Made by a program: the position numbers and the translations under genes. Shown here one piece after another: positions 37,570 to 46,079 of a stretch of 64,000 bases of DNA. Location: positions 1,054,001 to 1,118,000 of the forward strand of contig CAWGAJ010000002.1 in the NCBI GenBank assembly GCA_963820545.1, in the 5' to 3' direction. Every line of letters starts with the position of its first letter. Within the stretch, counting starts at the first letter, position 1. The notes under the pieces are model-generated. The model had not been told where the DNA came from. It ran no database searches and was given only the letters and a program-made list of their open reading frames with translations. Origin of the DNA: CAWGAJ01 sp963820545. Lineage in GTDB: Bacteria; Planctomycetota; Planctomycetia; Pirellulales; Thermoguttaceae.

Positions 37570-38781
37570 ATGAAATTCGCCCTGATTATTCCCGATGGTT
37601 GCGCCGATGAACCGCAGGAAGTCCTGGACGGCAAGACGCCGTTGGAAGCGGCGAACATCCCGGCAATGGACGCCGTGGCCGCGTCAGGGGTAGTGGGCCG
37701 ATGCAACCATACGCCTCTGGAGCTTCCTGCCGGATCCGACACCGCTAATTTAAGTCTTCTAGGTTACAATCCTTTGGAGCACTTTACCGGTCGAGCGCCC
37801 ATGGAAGCCGCTGCGCAAGGAATTCAGTTAGGGCCGGACGACTGGGCCATTCGTTGCAACCTGGTCACCATACAAGATCAGGTGATGCAATCGTTCACGG
37901 CCGATCATATTTCTTCGCCCGAGGCCGCCGCCCTGATCAAAACCGCCCAAGAAAAACTAGGCATTGATCGTTGGCAGTTTTACCCGGGCGTGAGTTACCG
38001 TAACTTACTCGTTTACCGCGGTTCTGGTCGGCCTGCGCCGTTTTCGCCCGACACGCGCACCACTCCGCCCCACGATCTGACGGATAAATCCGTGCTCGAC
38101 GATTATCCCCGCGGACCGGGCAGCGACTTGCTCAATAATTTTATGTCCGAGAGCGTGGCCTTGTTTGCCGATCATCCGGTGAATGTGGCCCGACGTGCCG
38201 CCGGCAAGGCGCCGGCCACGAATATCTGGCTTTGGGGTTTAGGCAGTACGCCTCGTTTGACGCCCTTTGCCCAGTTGTACGGCAAACAAGGAGCGATGAT
38301 CACGGCCGTTGATCTCATGCGGGGATTGGCTGCACTTCTGGGCTGGAAGCGCATTGAGGTGCCCGGCGCTACCGGCTATATTGATACCGACTACGCTGCC
38401 AAGGGCCGTTATGCCGTTGAGGCGCTCGGCGACTTCGATTTGATTTGCGTGCACGTGGAAGCCACCGACGAGGCCTCGCACGAGGGCAATGCGGCAAGGA
38501 AGGTCAAGGCCTTGGAGGAAATCGACCGCCACATTGTCGCCCCGGTCCACTTGGCCTTGAAAACCTACGGTGAGTATCGTATTCTAGTAACCCCTGACCA
38601 CCCCACGCCCTTGAGAACCAAAACCCACAGTCACGGTTATGTTCCCTTTGCCCTTGCCGGTATTGGAGTAATCCCCGACGCCGCAACCACCTATGATGAT
38701 CCCACCGCTGAGAAATCCCCCTTGGTCTTTCATGAAGGCTGGAAACTGATGCCGTATTTCTTAGGACTAAGTTCAAAATAA
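37570..38781 (+). CDS. ApgM-like phosphoglycerate mutase / proposed homoserine kinase
   Basis: The protein of 403 residues belongs to the alkaline-phosphatase-like archaeal-type cofactor-independent phosphoglycerate mutase family: IIPDGCADEP, SDTANLSLLGYNP (nucleophile Ser), VHVEATDEASHEGN and TPDHPTPLRTKTHSHG supply the two metal sites. A branch of this family is annotated as a proposed homoserine kinase because its genes sit among threonine genes. Here it lies between hom and aspartate kinase, which supports that role over glycolysis; the reaction remains inference. The start at 37570 is chosen because the family begins MKFALIIPDG; the open frame extends upstream into repetitive filler. Confidence 0.85.
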   Translation: MKFALIIPDGCADEPQEVLDGKTPLEAANIPAMDAVAASGVVGRCNHTPLELPAGSDTANLSLLGYNPLEHFTGRAPMEAAAQGIQLGPDDWAIRCNLVTIQDQVMQSFTADHISSPEAAALIKTAQEKLGIDRWQFYPGVSYRNLLVYRGSGRPAPFSPDTRTTPPHDLTDKSVLDDYPRGPGSDLLNNFMSESVALFADHPVNVARRAAGKAPATNIWLWGLGSTPRLTPFAQLYGKQGAMITAVDLMRGLAALLGWKRIEVPGATGYIDTDYAAKGRYAVEALGDFDLICVHVEATDEASHEGNAARKVKALEEIDRHIVAPVHLALKTYGEYRILVTPDHPTPLRTKTHSHGYVPFALAGIGVIPDAATTYDDPTAEKSPLVFHEGWKLMPYFLGLSSK

Positions 38782-38871
38782 CTATGCACCTACCAAGCCC
38801 AGGCCTTGAAATCCCTGGGCTTATAAAAAATCTTAATCCCAATCCCCCATTCCCAACTCCCAATCCCTCAA

Positions 38872-40692
38872 ATGTCTATTATTGTGCAAAAATTCGGCGG
38901 TACTAGTGTTGCGGACAGCAAGAAGATTCTGGCGGCGGCGCGAAAGGCCATTCGTGCGAAAAACGAAGGCCATCAGGTGGTAATGGTCGTCAGTGCAATG
39001 GGTAAAAACACCGACCTGCTGATCGATCTTGCCAAGGAGATATCCGACCACCCGCCCGCCCGGGAAATGGACATGCTGCTATCGACCGGCGAGCAAGTCA
39101 GCGTGGCCTTGATGGCCATGGCTATCCATTCGCTGGGTCACGAGGTGATCAGTTTGACGGGCGCCCAGATCGGCATCATCACCGACAGCACGCACACCAA
39201 GGCCCGCATCCGTTCGATCTCCACCGAGCGCATTCGTAAGGCCCTGGACGAAGGGAAAATCGTGATCGCCGCGGGATTCCAGGGGATCGACGAATCGTTC
39301 AACATTACTACGTTGGGCCGCGGCGGCAGCGACACCACGGCCGTGGCCCTGGCAGCGGTATTGGGGGCGGCAGCGTGCGAAATATACACCGACGTCGACG
39401 GCGTATACACCACCGATCCCCGCATCGTACCCGAGGCCCGGCGCGTGGGTCAGATCAGCTACGACGAAATGCTCGAATTGGCCACGGCCGGGGCCGGCGT
39501 GATGCACAACCGTTCCATCGAATTCGCCAAGAATTTTTCCGTGCCCGTGCACGTGCGCAGCAGCTTTAGCGACAATCTCGGCACGATGATCGTCCACGAG
39601 CCCGAAGCGCCGAATATGGCCGTTTGCGGCGCGGCAGTGATCAAAGACGAGGCCCGGGTGACAGTGCTCGGCGTGCCGGACCGTCCGGGCACGGCCGAAG
39701 CCATCTTTTCGAAAATCGCCGCTAAAAACATCTCTGTCGATATGATTGTGCAGAACGTGGGCGCGAATGGTTTGGCCGATATGTCGTTCTCGGTCGATCG
39801 GGATGAGTTGCAAGACACGCTGCGAGCCATTGAAGGAGTGGTCAAAGAACTAGGCGGCGAAGGTTGCACTTATGATGACGACGTGGCCAAGGTCTCGGTT
39901 GTGGGCATGGGCATGGCCACTCAGCCCGGCGTGGCGGGAACCATGTTCCGCGCGCTGGCCGAAAAGGGCATCAACATCGAAATGATCACCACCAGCGAGA
40001 TTAAAATTTCGGTATTGGTCGCCCGGCAGTACGCCCAGGAAGCCTTGCGCACGGTGCACGAAGCGTTTGCGCTTAATAAACCGCCCCAAGAGATTTCCCT
40101 CCAGGCCGACGTGCTACATCCAGCCCCCCGCAAGCCCGATGCCGCGGAACTGGTAAGGCGATTGGAACGCGTTGCCCGCTTGGAACGGATGGAAAAACTG
40201 ATTATCGACGACATCACCTTGGACCAAAGCCAGTCGCTGGTCACCTTTGTCGGTTTGCCCGATATGCCCGGCCTGGCAGCGCAAACGTTCGATGAGTTGG
40301 CCGAAGCCGGCATCGTAGTCGACATGATCGTGCAGAGCATCGGCCGCGATAATCGCGCCAATATCTCCGTTACTGTGCCCAGGAAGGATTTGGAAAAAAC
40401 ACTCACTGTGGCGAGAAATCTAGCAGAGACTCTAAGATGTTCTCCGCCTACGCACTTCGCCGAGGTGGCGAAACTCTCGGTCTTTGGCACCGGCATCCGC
40501 AGCCACACCGGCGTGGCCTGCCGCATGTTCAAGGCCCTGGGCGCGGCGGGAATCAACGTCGATATGATCAGCACCAGCGAGGTGCGTATCAATGTGGTTG
40601 TTGCCGGCCGGCACGGCACAAAGGCCTTGGAAGTCCTAAAGAAAGAATTCGCCAACGCGCTGGTCAGCGGTAACGCGGAACGCAAGTCGTAG
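38872..40692 (+). CDS. lysC: Aspartate kinase with four ACT domains
   Basis: Phosphorylates aspartate, the first step to lysine, threonine and methionine. The catalytic domain (1-255) has KFGGTSVAD, VVSAMGK, LLSTGEQVS, LGRGGSDTTAVALA and YTDVDGVYTTDPR. At 606 residues it is about 200 longer than usual: after the normal pair of ACT domains (VLGVPDRPGTAEAIFSKIA, VVGMGMATQPGVAGTMFRAL) there is a Pro-rich linker near 425 and a second pair (FVGLPDMPGLAAQTFDELA, VFGTGIRSHTGVACRMFKAL). Four-ACT kinases are known in cyanobacteria and some other groups. The extra pair could bind another effector. It ends the hom-apgM-lysC set and is followed by a terminator. Confidence 0.95.
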   Translation: MSIIVQKFGGTSVADSKKILAAARKAIRAKNEGHQVVMVVSAMGKNTDLLIDLAKEISDHPPAREMDMLLSTGEQVSVALMAMAIHSLGHEVISLTGAQIGIITDSTHTKARIRSISTERIRKALDEGKIVIAAGFQGIDESFNITTLGRGGSDTTAVALAAVLGAAACEIYTDVDGVYTTDPRIVPEARRVGQISYDEMLELATAGAGVMHNRSIEFAKNFSVPVHVRSSFSDNLGTMIVHEPEAPNMAVCGAAVIKDEARVTVLGVPDRPGTAEAIFSKIAAKNISVDMIVQNVGANGLADMSFSVDRDELQDTLRAIEGVVKELGGEGCTYDDDVAKVSVVGMGMATQPGVAGTMFRALAEKGINIEMITTSEIKISVLVARQYAQEALRTVHEAFALNKPPQEISLQADVLHPAPRKPDAAELVRRLERVARLERMEKLIIDDITLDQSQSLVTFVGLPDMPGLAAQTFDELAEAGIVVDMIVQSIGRDNRANISVTVPRKDLEKTLTVARNLAETLRCSPPTHFAEVAKLSVFGTGIRSHTGVACRMFKALGAAGINVDMISTSEVRINVVVAGRHGTKALEVLKKEFANALVSGNAERKS

Positions 40693-40709
40693 AATGGCTA
40701 ATAAAAAAA

Positions 40710-40739
40710 CTCATTCCCAAGCCGGAGCTTGGGAATGAG
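40710..40739. terminator. Bidirectional terminator between lysC and the PEP-CTERM gene
   Basis: A perfect 13-base stem CTCATTCCCAAGC / GCTTGGGAATGAG with loop CGGA lies 17 bases past lysC. On the minus strand it is followed by seven T residues, so it best terminates the convergent PEP-CTERM gene and can also stop lysC transcripts. Confidence 0.85.
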
Positions 40740-40809
40740 ATAATTTTATCTCCTATTGCCATCGCCCTAATCCTGTTCGAAAAGGGGTAAAAGGGCAAAA
40801 GGATAAGGA

Positions 40810-41668
40810 TTAAGCGTTCCGAAGTAGTCTCCAGATCAACAGTCCAACGACGCCGATGCCGAGGAGTACTAAGGTCGAGGGTTCGGGGATGGCGTAAACC
40901 AACATTATTATTGCATGGTCGGCTTTGTCAAAACGTATATCACATAATGTGCCATCTTCGAGAGTTCCGGTCAAATGGCCAAACTTGTCAGGGATTGGGC
41001 CGAAGTCGTAATTGAAGCCGCTGCCATAGATCGTCACAACGCCATCTCCCATACTGAGATCGTCCCCAATGGCAGCCGTGAAAGTACCGCCGTGGATATT
41101 CACCCTTCCGCTGCCCATATCGATACAAGAAGCAAATTGCCCACTGCCACCTGTGAAAGTGCCGCCGTAGATACTCACGTTGCCATCTCCCATACCGAGA
41201 GCGCTGAGCCGATCCCCCACTGCCCCCTGTGAAAGTGCCGCCGTAGATATTCAGCCTTCCGCTGCCCATATCGATACCACAAGCGTCTTGCCCAGTGCCA
41301 CCTGTGAAAGTGCCGCCGGAGATACTCACGTCGCCATCTCCAATATTTAGAGCGTTAGCGCAATATCCGCCGGTGCCACCCATGATAATGCCCCCATAGA
41401 TGTTAATGACGCCGTCTCCGACAGAGATGCCGTCAACATATCCCCCAGTGCCACCTGTGATAGTGCCGCCGTAAACGTTCAGGTTCCCACAGGCTACTTC
41501 GATACCAGCGGCATTGGTGTCCCCCGTTATGTTTTCCCCCGGTAGCACATTCAGCGTGTCTCCATTCAGGTATATGGTATTTGCCATTACGGGCTGTGCC
41601 CCAGCCAATAGAACAATGAGCACGAGTAATCCTGTCAGGTTTGTCAGAGAAAATAATTGTTTGTTCAT
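40810..41668 (-). CDS. PEP-CTERM repeat protein (frameshifted)
   Basis: The first frame (from 41668) has a signal peptide (LTGLLVLIVLLAGAQPVMA) and repeats of about 25 residues (VYGGTITGGTGGYVDGISVGDGVI, ISGGTFTGGTGQDACGIDMGSGRL). The second frame (40810-41220) continues the same repeats and ends in PEP-CTERM (AIPEPSTLVLLGIGVVGLL, RLLRNA). An extra C in the run at 41214-41218 is enough to separate them; removal gives 285 residues. The repeats predict a short beta solenoid displayed at the cell surface. A strong terminator follows. No ligand is predictable. The break is probably a sequence error. Confidence 0.82.
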
Positions 41669-42073
41669 GGTAAGAACGCCTTACTTAAGAAAAACTGGGA
41701 TCAAAACAAGTCACTTCATCGAATTGCAAGATGAAATCTCTTACATAAAGAAACTGTCAAGCGCTGCCAGGCAGCGCTAGTCTGAGAAAAGGGAGAAGGG
41801 CACTACACCGTGGTACAATCAAGGAAAGGTTGCGCAGGTAGGAAACATCTTCAAGAGATGAGTCAACAATGTCCCCTCCCATCTCAACTGCCGAGTGGGT
41901 CGAACTGTTGTGTCGAACTCACTTTCATAATGAGAACGCTGCCTCCGGGCTTGGTGCCCATAAAATGAGTAGATTCAACTTTTTTATTCTGCTTTAATAC
42001 AGAAGTCAATCCCCAGAAAGAGTTAGGGCATGGGGGATGAGATTAGAAAAGAGGCACCACGCTTCCCCTTTTT
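41669..42073. other. Intergenic, with one palindrome
   Basis: No gene is seen in 405 bases. A perfect palindrome AGCGCTGCC-A-GGCAGCGCT lies at 41760-41778. The segment next to 41668 probably carries the promoter of the PEP-CTERM gene. Confidence 0.5.
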
Positions 42074-42436
42074 TCAATCCTCCAATACGGTATCCGTGTC
42101 TTCATAACCTGGCGCACAGCAGCAGAGAAATTTAAGCGTGTTTTTCCCGGTATTGGTAATCTGGTGCAGAAAGCCGGGCGTAATGGCAATGGCGTCGCCG
42201 TAGCCGACGGACCGCGATTCCTCCTCCACGCGCATCAATCCCTGGCCTTCGAGGATGTAGTAAATCTCTTCTGTTTTTAAGTGCCGATGCGGCGTTGTAG
42301 CCCCGCCCGGAGGAAGCCGGGCCTCGGCCAGGGTCTGATTGTGGATACAGGAATTACGATGGCCCAATAACTCGCGGATTTCCGAGCCGTCTTTGGTGAT
42401 AAAAGCCGGTACTTTTTCGATGTTTTGAATGTCCAT
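42074..42436 (-). CDS. Small cupin-fold protein
   Basis: A 120-residue single cupin domain: LPPGGATTPHRHLKTEEIYYILEGQGLMRVEEE gives the first cupin motif with metal ligands HRH and E, and PGFLHQITNTGKNTLKFLCC the second with H. Such proteins include mannose-6-phosphate isomerase-like and dioxygenase-like cupins; the small size and lack of extra domains do not specify a reaction. It would be cytosolic. Upstream are two dispersed repeat elements. The rsmD gene begins upstream on the same strand, but the pair is separated by repeats and probably not coordinated. Confidence 0.88.
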   Translation of the reverse strand: MDIQNIEKVPAFITKDGSEIRELLGHRNSCIHNQTLAEARLPPGGATTPHRHLKTEEIYYILEGQGLMRVEEESRSVGYGDAIAITPGFLHQITNTGKNTLKFLCCCAPGYEDTDTVLED

Positions 42437-42455
42437 TGATGATGCTCTCTTCAGA

Positions 42456-42554
42456 AAGCCGCGACGGGCACCAACCGAAGGTTGGTCGGTCGCGGATATG
42501 TATTAAATCCGTTGAATATCAATTTCTTTCCGCGACCAACGGTCGCGGCTTTAT
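42456..42554. repeat. Pair of dispersed CGACC/GGTCG elements
   Basis: The left element (42456-42495) is the long variant with an inner CCAACC-GAA-GGTTGG hairpin; its complement recurs exactly at 52247-52285. The right element (42530-42554) is the short variant, identical to one arm at 45291-45315. The two face each other like a REP pair and overlap the last codons of rsmD by four bases. Confidence 0.75.
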
Positions 42555-43198
42555 GGTTGAGTTTTTCGATAAATACCGATTACCGCGGGTGCATAGGAAC
42601 GCACGTCCCAGGAATTTGGATTTGGCAGCAAAGCGAAGTCGAACCACTCGTCAGCCTCGACCACAAAAATACTTTCCCGAGGTGCGGCTTGTATCAGTCC
42701 TCCGAGCAATGCCAACATTTCATCTTTCTGGGAAACGTAGAAATTGTAGGGCGGCGAACAGAAGACAAGCCAGCCGGCAGGGCCTAAGTCGGGCAGACGT
42801 TTGGCCCAGATAAAAACATTTCCCGTGACGATCTCCGTTTGCGACTGGACTCCTAGGGCGAAGACGTTCTGGCGGATGATTTCGGCCGTGGGATAATGCT
42901 GTTCGATCAGGGTGGCCTTTGCCGCGCCTCGGCTTAGTGCTTCCAGGCCCAAGGCGCCTGTTCCGGCAAAAAGGTCAATGGCATGGAAGCCGGAGATTTC
43001 GTGGCCCACGAGGTTGAACACGGCTTCGCGTAGGCGGTCTTTCATGGGTCTTGTTCGTCGATCGCCGCTATATAGCAGTTTGCGTCCCCGAAATCGGCCG
43101 CCGATGATTCGCACGCCGATGGTTGCACCCGCGTTGTTGGTTTTGCTCCGCTTTTTACCGGTGTTTTGGCGAACCGTTTTGTGCTTATGTTTGGACAT
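42551..43198 (-). CDS. rsmD: 16S rRNA (guanine966-N2)-methyltransferase
   Basis: RsmD methylates G966 of 16S rRNA in the 30S subunit using SAM. The 215-residue protein has IIGGRFRGRKL, RPMKDRLREAVFN, SAM-binding AIDLFAGTGALGLEALSRGA and the catalytic tetrapeptide region FCSPPYNFY; the usual DPPY is SPPY here, which is a notable substitution. A basic Lys/Arg-rich N-terminal extension of about 25 residues precedes the domain. The ATG at 43198 is preferred to the TTG at 43207. The substitution may be tolerated, since other N6/N2 methyltransferases use [DNS]PP[YF]. Confidence 0.88.
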   Translation of the reverse strand: MSKHKHKTVRQNTGKKRSKTNNAGATIGVRIIGGRFRGRKLLYSGDRRTRPMKDRLREAVFNLVGHEISGFHAIDLFAGTGALGLEALSRGAAKATLIEQHYPTAEIIRQNVFALGVQSQTEIVTGNVFIWAKRLPDLGPAGWLVFCSPPYNFYVSQKDEMLALLGGLIQAAPRESIFVVEADEWFDFALLPNPNSWDVRSYAPAVIGIYRKTQP

Positions 43199-43220
43199 TA
43201 CCTGCAACTGCCTTATTTAG

Positions 43221-43242
43221 CCCGCCGCGAATACACGGCGGG
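43221..43242. repeat. Short perfect palindrome
   Basis: CCCGCCG and CGGCGGG pair around eight bases, just upstream of rsmD and 141 bases before the cyclophilin gene. It is one of many short intergenic palindromes in the window. Confidence 0.6.
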
Positions 43243-43382
43243 ATTAGAGTTGAAATTACAAGCATTGCTTGGCCTTTGCCTAATACGCGTGATATGATAA
43301 CGTATTGGCTGAACAAAACAATTATTGTCGGCGTAAAATATTCGTGATCTCAATTTCACAGTTCTGATCGAGGAGCTAATTT

Positions 43383-44525
43383 ATGTATAAAAGATATATT
43401 TTCTTAGTTGTGTTTCTTTATTATGCAATCGTCGGCGGCTTTGCGATGGCTAAAGAAACGCCTGCTCCGTCTCGGCTTGGTCCTGCCAGCGCGGAATTCC
43501 AAAGGGTTTTAGACGATTGGAAAACTCTCGTCGGCGAACTAGGCGCCTTGCGGGCGAAATATCGCACCGCCTCGAAAGAGGAACGGCCGGAGATGGAAAA
43601 ACAGTGGAAAGAATTGCTTGAGAAAGGCCAAGCCATGAAAAATCAACTTCTTCAAGCGGCGGAAAAAGCCTTTGCCGAGGCTCCTAATGCCGACACGCAA
43701 GTCAGCGACCTATTACTAGACATCTTTAATACCCAAATGAAAGACGACGATTATGAAAATGCCGCCCGGGTGGGCAAACTGCTGGTCGATAATCACGCCG
43801 GGGACGTTAAAACCGCTTGTGCCACAGGTGTTGCGACATTCTGCATTGGCGATCTGGACGCCGCGGAAAAGTATCTGGGAATGGCCAACAAGGATGGTTA
43901 TTTCCAGAACCTACAACAGCAAGACAAACTGGGCATTCAAGCAAAGTATTACTTATCAAATCTAGAGCAACTGAGAAAGGCCTGGCAAAAAGAGGAGCAG
44001 ATTCGCGAGGCAGAGGATAAAGCCAATGATTTGCCCCGCGTACTAATCAAGACCAACAAGGGCGATATGGAAGCCGTGCTTTTCGAAAACGAGGCGCCCA
44101 ACACCGTGGCCAATTTCATCACCCTGACGGAGAAGGGATTTTACAACGGGCTACCGTTCCATCGGGTGCTTCCCGGCTTTATGGTTCAAGGCGGAGACCC
44201 AAAAGGCGATGGCACCGGCGGACCGGGCTACTCTATTGCGTGTGAATGCTATCAGCCTAATCATCGCATACACTTCCGCGGCAGTTTGAGCATGGCCCAT
44301 GCCGGGCGCGATACGGGCGGCTCGCAATTCTTCATTACCTTTGTTCCCACTACGCATCTCGACGGCAAACACACGGTTTTCGGGCGAATAACAAAAGGTT
44401 TCGACGTTTTGGCGGAAATCCAACGCCGCGACCCCGAAGAACGCAACCCGCCCGATCCGGATAAGATCCTTGAGATCAAAGTGCTCCGCAAACGCCCCCA
44501 CGAATATGTGGTAAAGAAAATGTAG
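43383..44525 (+). CDS. Exported cyclophilin-type peptidyl-prolyl isomerase with helical N-terminal domain
   Basis: The protein has a signal peptide (YIFLVVFLYYAIVGGFAMA), a 190-residue all-helical region with TPR-like pairs (MKDDDYENAARVGKLLVDNHAG, FCIGDLDAAEKYLGMAN), and a C-terminal cyclophilin domain (about 220-375): FHRVLPGFMVQGGDP, GTGGPGY, GSLSMAHAG, GSQFFITF and TVFGRITKGFDVL, including the active-site Arg and Phe. It should assist folding in the periplasm, with the helices binding clients or dimerising. The 380-residue length reflects the fusion. GAGGAG-like GATCGAGGAGC lies before the ATG. It is followed by a dispersed repeat and is convergent with frr. Confidence 0.92.
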   Translation: MYKRYIFLVVFLYYAIVGGFAMAKETPAPSRLGPASAEFQRVLDDWKTLVGELGALRAKYRTASKEERPEMEKQWKELLEKGQAMKNQLLQAAEKAFAEAPNADTQVSDLLLDIFNTQMKDDDYENAARVGKLLVDNHAGDVKTACATGVATFCIGDLDAAEKYLGMANKDGYFQNLQQQDKLGIQAKYYLSNLEQLRKAWQKEEQIREAEDKANDLPRVLIKTNKGDMEAVLFENEAPNTVANFITLTEKGFYNGLPFHRVLPGFMVQGGDPKGDGTGGPGYSIACECYQPNHRIHFRGSLSMAHAGRDTGGSQFFITFVPTTHLDGKHTVFGRITKGFDVLAEIQRRDPEERNPPDPDKILEIKVLRKRPHEYVVKKM

Positions 44526-44536
44526 GAGTGATTTGT

Positions 44537-44634
44537 GTCATTCTGAGCACAGCGAAGAATCTCTTTAATTTTCAACCTACAGCCTGCAGGTTCTTCAATG
44601 AGATCCTTTCCGCCTTCGGCGGAGTCAGGATGAC
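44537..44634. repeat. TGTCATTCTGAG-type dispersed hairpin element
   Basis: Begins GTCATTCTGAGCACAGCGAA and ends with the matching inverted arm GAGATCC...GTCAGGATGAC, with an inner CCGCCTTCGGCGG hairpin. It lies between the convergent cyclophilin and frr genes and resembles the element at 59284-59394. Confidence 0.75.
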
Positions 44635-44655
44635 TTTTGTATTCTGGAGTAGAAA

Positions 44656-45216
44656 CTAATTTTCCATAACCTCTTTTTCCCGCGCTTGGGCGAGTTCGGC
44701 GGCTTGTGTTTCGTACTGCTTGGTGAGGTTCTGGATTTCGTCCTTGACCTGGTCGCGATCGTCTTCGGAAAATTCCTTGTCTTTTTCGCCTTGTTCGGCC
44801 ATTTTATTGCCGTCGCGGCGGATGTTGCGCACTGCCACTTTGGCCTCTTCGGCAAGTTCGCGCACCCGGCCGACCATCTTACGGCGCACCTCGGTCGAAA
44901 GCGGAGGAATGTTCAGGCGGATCACCCGGCCGTCGTTTTGCGGCGTAAATCCCAAGTCGCTGGCCTGGATCGCCTTTTCGATATCTTTCAGCGTGCCCGG
45001 ATCGTAAGGCCGGATGACAATTTGATTTGGTTCCGGAGCCCCGACCGAGGCCACTTGCTTAATGGGAACCGGTGAGCCGTAGAGTTCCACCTTTAGCGAG
45101 TCGACCAATCCCGGATTTGCCCGACCCGTACGAATGCCCGCTAGGTCGCTTTTCAGCTTGCGGATCGCTTTTTCCATGCGTTCTTCGACGTCCAGCAGGA
45201 TTTCTTCGGTCGTCAT
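44656..45216 (-). CDS. frr: Ribosome recycling factor
   Basis: RRF splits post-termination ribosomes with EF-G. The 186-residue protein is of normal length and has LKSDLAGIRTGRANPGLVDSLKVELYG, VGAPEPNQIVIRPYD, LTEEVRRKMV-like LSTEVRRKMVGRVRELAEEAKVAVRNIRRD and the C-terminal helix KDEIQNLTKQYE. AAGGA precedes the ATG by about seven bases. It is last in the rpsB-tsf-pyrH-frr order but is separated from pyrH by a 120-base gap containing an inverted pair of repeat hairpins, which could attenuate or process the transcript. Confidence 0.97.
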   Translation of the reverse strand: MTTEEILLDVEERMEKAIRKLKSDLAGIRTGRANPGLVDSLKVELYGSPVPIKQVASVGAPEPNQIVIRPYDPGTLKDIEKAIQASDLGFTPQNDGRVIRLNIPPLSTEVRRKMVGRVRELAEEAKVAVRNIRRDGNKMAEQGEKDKEFSEDDRDQVKDEIQNLTKQYETQAAELAQAREKEVMEN

Positions 45217-45229
45217 TGTTTATTCCTTG

Positions 45230-45315
45230 CATAAAGCCGCGACCGTTGGTCGCGGTTGTATGAAAAACAACCCACGAATTGTATTTTTTTCGCGACCAAC
45301 GGTCGCGGCTTTATG
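45230..45315. repeat. Inverted pair of CGACC/GGTCG hairpins between pyrH and frr
   Basis: The arms 45230-45254 and 45291-45315 are perfect 25-base inverted copies, and each is itself a hairpin around CCGCGACC/GGTCGCGG. Both sit in the pyrH-frr intergenic gap, so the transcript could form either two small hairpins or one long stem. Confidence 0.85.
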
Positions 45316-45336
45316 AAAAGGTTGTCTAATCCCTCC

Positions 45337-46074
45337 TCAATGAATCAGCGTACCGACCCTGCCGCCCAGCACTGCGTTTTCAATGTTTCCTTCTTTGTGA
45401 AAATTGAACACCAGGATGGGCATGTTGTATTCCATGCATTTGGTGATGGCTTCCGGATCCATGACCCGCAGATTCTGCCGGCGGACCTCGTCATAGCTGA
45501 GTTCGCTGTAGAGCACGGCATGGGGATTTTTTTCGGGATCGTCGCTGAAAACCCCGTCCACGCGCGTGGCTTTAAGCAAAATATTTGCATCCAGTTCCAG
45601 GGCCCGCTGGGCGGCGGCCGTGTCGGTGGTCACAAACGGGCTGCCGGTGCCGCCGGCCAGGATCACAATCCGGCCCTTTTCCAAGTGGCGCCGCGCCCGG
45701 CGGCGAATATAAGGCTCGGCTACGCCGTCCATGCGGATGGCGGTCATCAGCCGTGTATCGCTGCCCAGCGATTCCAGGGCGTCTTGCAGCGCCAGGCCGT
45801 TCATCACCGTGGCGATCATGCCCATGTAATGGGCCGTGGCTTCATGAATGCAGGAATTGCCCGAGGTAAATTGAGCACCCCGCAGAATGTTGCCACCTCC
45901 CATGACGATGGCAATTTGCACGCCGTGTTGGGCCGCCTGGTAGGTTTGCCTGGCAATGTGGACCACGGCATCCATGGCAATGCCGCGTTCGCCCGGATAT
46001 GTGAAACCATCCCCGGAAATTTTCAGCACCACGCGCTGGTACTTGGGGGCGCCGGCCGACAATTTGTCCGTCAT
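45337..46074 (-). CDS. pyrH: UMP kinase
   Basis: Phosphorylates UMP to UDP with ATP as a cytosolic hexamer. The 245 residues contain RVVLKISGDGF (a Gly-rich N-terminal motif), VMGGGNILRG, MGMIATVMNGLALQDAL, AGGTGSPFVTTDTAAAQRALE and KATRVDGVFSDDPEKNP, all typical of the amino-acid-kinase family UMP kinases. The Shine-Dalgarno AAGGAG overlaps the end of tsf five bases upstream, so translation is probably coupled. Nothing unusual. Confidence 0.97.
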   Translation of the reverse strand: MTDKLSAGAPKYQRVVLKISGDGFTYPGERGIAMDAVVHIARQTYQAAQHGVQIAIVMGGGNILRGAQFTSGNSCIHEATAHYMGMIATVMNGLALQDALESLGSDTRLMTAIRMDGVAEPYIRRRARRHLEKGRIVILAGGTGSPFVTTDTAAAQRALELDANILLKATRVDGVFSDDPEKNPHAVLYSELSYDEVRRQNLRVMDPEAITKCMEYNMPILVFNFHKEGNIENAVLGGRVGTLIH

Positions 46075-46079
46075 CTGCT

